From: Vampirovibrionales bacterium
GTDB lineage: Bacteria; Cyanobacteriota; Vampirovibrionia; Vampirovibrionales; JAGQHJ01
NCBI GenBank assembly: GCA_025451145.1
Contig: JANWKX010000031.1
Coordinates: 1 to 6,447 of the forward strand
DNA length: 6,447 nucleotides
Reading direction: 5' to 3'
The translations under genes and the position numbers were made by a program. Position 1 is the stretch's first letter. The number at the start of each line of letters is the position of its first letter. Shown here in pieces: positions 5,175-6,447 of this stretch. The notes beneath the pieces were generated by a model, which searched no databases, had not been told where the DNA came from, and saw nothing but the letters and a program-made list of their open reading frames with translations.

Positions 5175-6347
5175 ATGTCTTTGACTAATAGACGCCTGTA
5201 CCAGCAACTTTACAATGGCATCATGATGAACCAGCCCATTAAAATAATTTCGATTGCCAGCGTTCTACCTGCCTATCGTTATCATCTTGATGAGGTTCTT
5301 TCGTATGCTCAGTTGTGGGTCAGCGAGCAAGCCCCCCAGTTTAAGGCCAAGGTCAAACGAATCTTCACCCAAGCCAAAGTGGATTACCGTCATACCGTAA
5401 TACCGCTTGAGCAAATTTTTGCGCCCATGACGCTGGATGAAAAAAACAGGATTTACCAAAGCCAAATCATCGATTTAAGCGAAAAGGCATTGATAGAAGC
5501 GCTTCGTAGAGCCAACCTCAATGCCTCTGACATTGATTGCCTGATTACAACCAGTTGTACAGGCCATATGTCCCCCTCTCTGGAGGCGCATTTGATCAAT
5601 CGACTCAACATGAAACCCATTGTCCAGCGTTTACCGGTGATGGAAATGGGATGCATCGGCGGAATCGCTGGATTAATCTATGCAGAAAACTACCTCAGAG
5701 CCTATCCTGAAAAGTATGTCGCCTTAATCTCAGCCGAACTTTCCAGTGTGACCTTCCAAAGGGATGATTTTTCATGGGCCAATATTATCAGTGCCGCCAT
5801 TTTTGGAGATGGGGCGGCCTGCGCAATTTTAGGCCCGACCACGCAATTACGTCCCTGCCTTAAAGGCTCTTTGATGTACCATTTCCCTGAAACCATTGAT
5901 TTACTAGGATTTAATTTATCCAGCACAGGGTTTCGAATGGTCTTGGATCCCGACCTGCCTGACCATATTCAGTCCCATTTTGAGGACTTTACAGACCCGC
6001 TATTATCGCAATTTGGAATAACCCTGGACGATATCCACCATTTTATCGTCCATCCTGGCGGGATTAAAATCCTTCAGAATATCGCTAAACAGCTACCCGA
6101 CTCCAATAATGCCCTCCATGCATCCACCGAAACTTTTCGCGAGCTGGGAAACCTCTCCAGTGCGACGGTTCTTTTCATCTTGGAGCGCATTCTGAAAAAA
6201 CCGATTGAACCTCAATCCTTGGGATTAATGATGGGATTTGGTCCCGGATTAACGGCTGGCAGTATCCTTTTGGAATGGCAGGGAAAGCCACCCCATGAGA
6301 CAAAATCAAGGCCTATCCGTTCTGAGCAAGCTTTCCTTGAGATATAA
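5175..6347 (+). CDS. Type III polyketide synthase (chalcone/stilbene synthase family)
   Basis: The 390-residue product is a thiolase-fold, ketosynthase-like enzyme that condenses an acyl-CoA starter with malonyl-CoA units, without an acyl carrier protein, to make pyrones or phenols. All three catalytic residues are present: Cys160 in VMEMGCIGGIAGL, His293 in FIVHPGG and Asn326 in LGNLSSATVLF. Other family marks are SCTGHMSPS (127-135), VTFQ with Phe194 at the gatekeeper position of chalcone synthase, FGDGAAC (210-216) and GFGPGLT (354-360). The length is normal. The start is uncertain: ATG at 5175 has no Shine-Dalgarno, and the twin ATG at 5223/5226, which would give the usual short N-terminus before IISIASVLP, has none either. 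The enzyme is soluble and homodimeric in known members. Neighbours are the SRPBCC protein upstream, beyond a terminator, and a gene starting 52 bases downstream. The product cannot be predicted from sequence; alkylpyrone or alkylresorcinol synthesis is common for bacterial members. Confidence 0.94.
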   Translation: MSLTNRRLYQQLYNGIMMNQPIKIISIASVLPAYRYHLDEVLSYAQLWVSEQAPQFKAKVKRIFTQAKVDYRHTVIPLEQIFAPMTLDEKNRIYQSQIIDLSEKALIEALRRANLNASDIDCLITTSCTGHMSPSLEAHLINRLNMKPIVQRLPVMEMGCIGGIAGLIYAENYLRAYPEKYVALISAELSSVTFQRDDFSWANIISAAIFGDGAACAILGPTTQLRPCLKGSLMYHFPETIDLLGFNLSSTGFRMVLDPDLPDHIQSHFEDFTDPLLSQFGITLDDIHHFIVHPGGIKILQNIAKQLPDSNNALHASTETFRELGNLSSATVLFILERILKKPIEPQSLGLMMGFGPGLTAGSILLEWQGKPPHETKSRPIRSEQAFLEI

Positions 6348-6399
6348 ACCGGATCCCGGTATGATGCCTTCATAACACTTCCTGAAAAGGACGCTTGAT

Positions 6400-6447
6400 A
6401 TGTCGCAAAAGCCCTTGGAATCGGTGATTACCGTTATTGGAAACCGC
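6400..6447 (+). CDS. Start of an unidentified gene, cut by the window end
   Basis: An ATG at 6400 opens 16 codons to the edge (MSQKPLESVITVIGNR), with a good GAAAAGG Shine-Dalgarno at 6384-6390 and 9 bases spacing. The gap to the polyketide synthase stop is 52 bases and holds only a short ACCGG/CCGGT hairpin (6348-6360) without a T run, so co-transcription is likely. A beta-strand VITVIG is visible near the start, as in many Rossmann-type enzymes, but the glycine pattern needed to claim a nucleotide-binding motif is beyond the window. Type III polyketide synthases are often followed by a tailoring methyltransferase or oxidoreductase; whether this is one cannot be said. Confidence 0.55.
   Translation, partial: MSQKPLESVITVIGNR

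Noticed and set aside
6348..6360. ACCGG/CCGGT hairpin after the polyketide synthase as a terminator
   Set aside because: The stem is only 5 bp and no T run follows; the next gene's Shine-Dalgarno is close downstream.

Overview
The window looks like chromosomal DNA of a Gram-negative bacterium, most likely a gammaproteobacterium of moderate-to-low GC. This rests on Shine-Dalgarno-led genes, an inner-membrane platform pair of the type IV pilus / type II secretion kind, a proteobacterial Bax-inhibitor-1 protein and Sec signal peptides. A Legionellales-type host is a guess from gene style only; no marker gene settles the taxonomy.

Left part (1-3008). The 5' end of a secreted-protein gene runs leftward off the window. 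Divergent from it is a rightward run of three tightly packed genes: a seven-helix BI-1/YccA-family membrane protein, a fused PilM-PilN protein (GspL/MshI-like layout: actin-like cytoplasmic domain, one membrane helix, small periplasmic domain), and a PilO/GspM-like protein whose ATG overlaps the TGA of the fusion gene. The last two should form one inner-membrane subcomplex. No pilus or secretion ATPase, secretin, pilin or PilP-like lipoprotein is in view.

Middle (3006-4378). Exactly at the stop codon of the PilO-like gene begins a ~285-bp non-coding element with 15-16 bp terminal inverted repeats and many internal hairpins. It has the form of a MITE or palindromic repeat cassette. Then come a hairpin and a leftward gene for a small secreted protein with six spaced HP (mostly NHP) motifs and an Arg/Gly-rich tail. 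A ~520-bp non-coding divergent intergenic region follows.

Right part (4379-6447). A SRPBCC (START-like, polyketide-cyclase/Coq10-type) protein ends at a strong intrinsic terminator. It is followed by a type III polyketide synthase with an intact Cys-His-Asn triad, and by the start of another gene that is cut off after 16 codons. The SRPBCC, PKS and downstream gene may form a small polyketide or lipid-quinone-like locus, but the terminator between the first two argues for separate transcription.

The points most worth a second look are the hairpin-rich inverted-repeat element, the orphan PilMN-PilO pair beside BI-1, the type III PKS neighbourhood, and the HP-repeat secreted protein.
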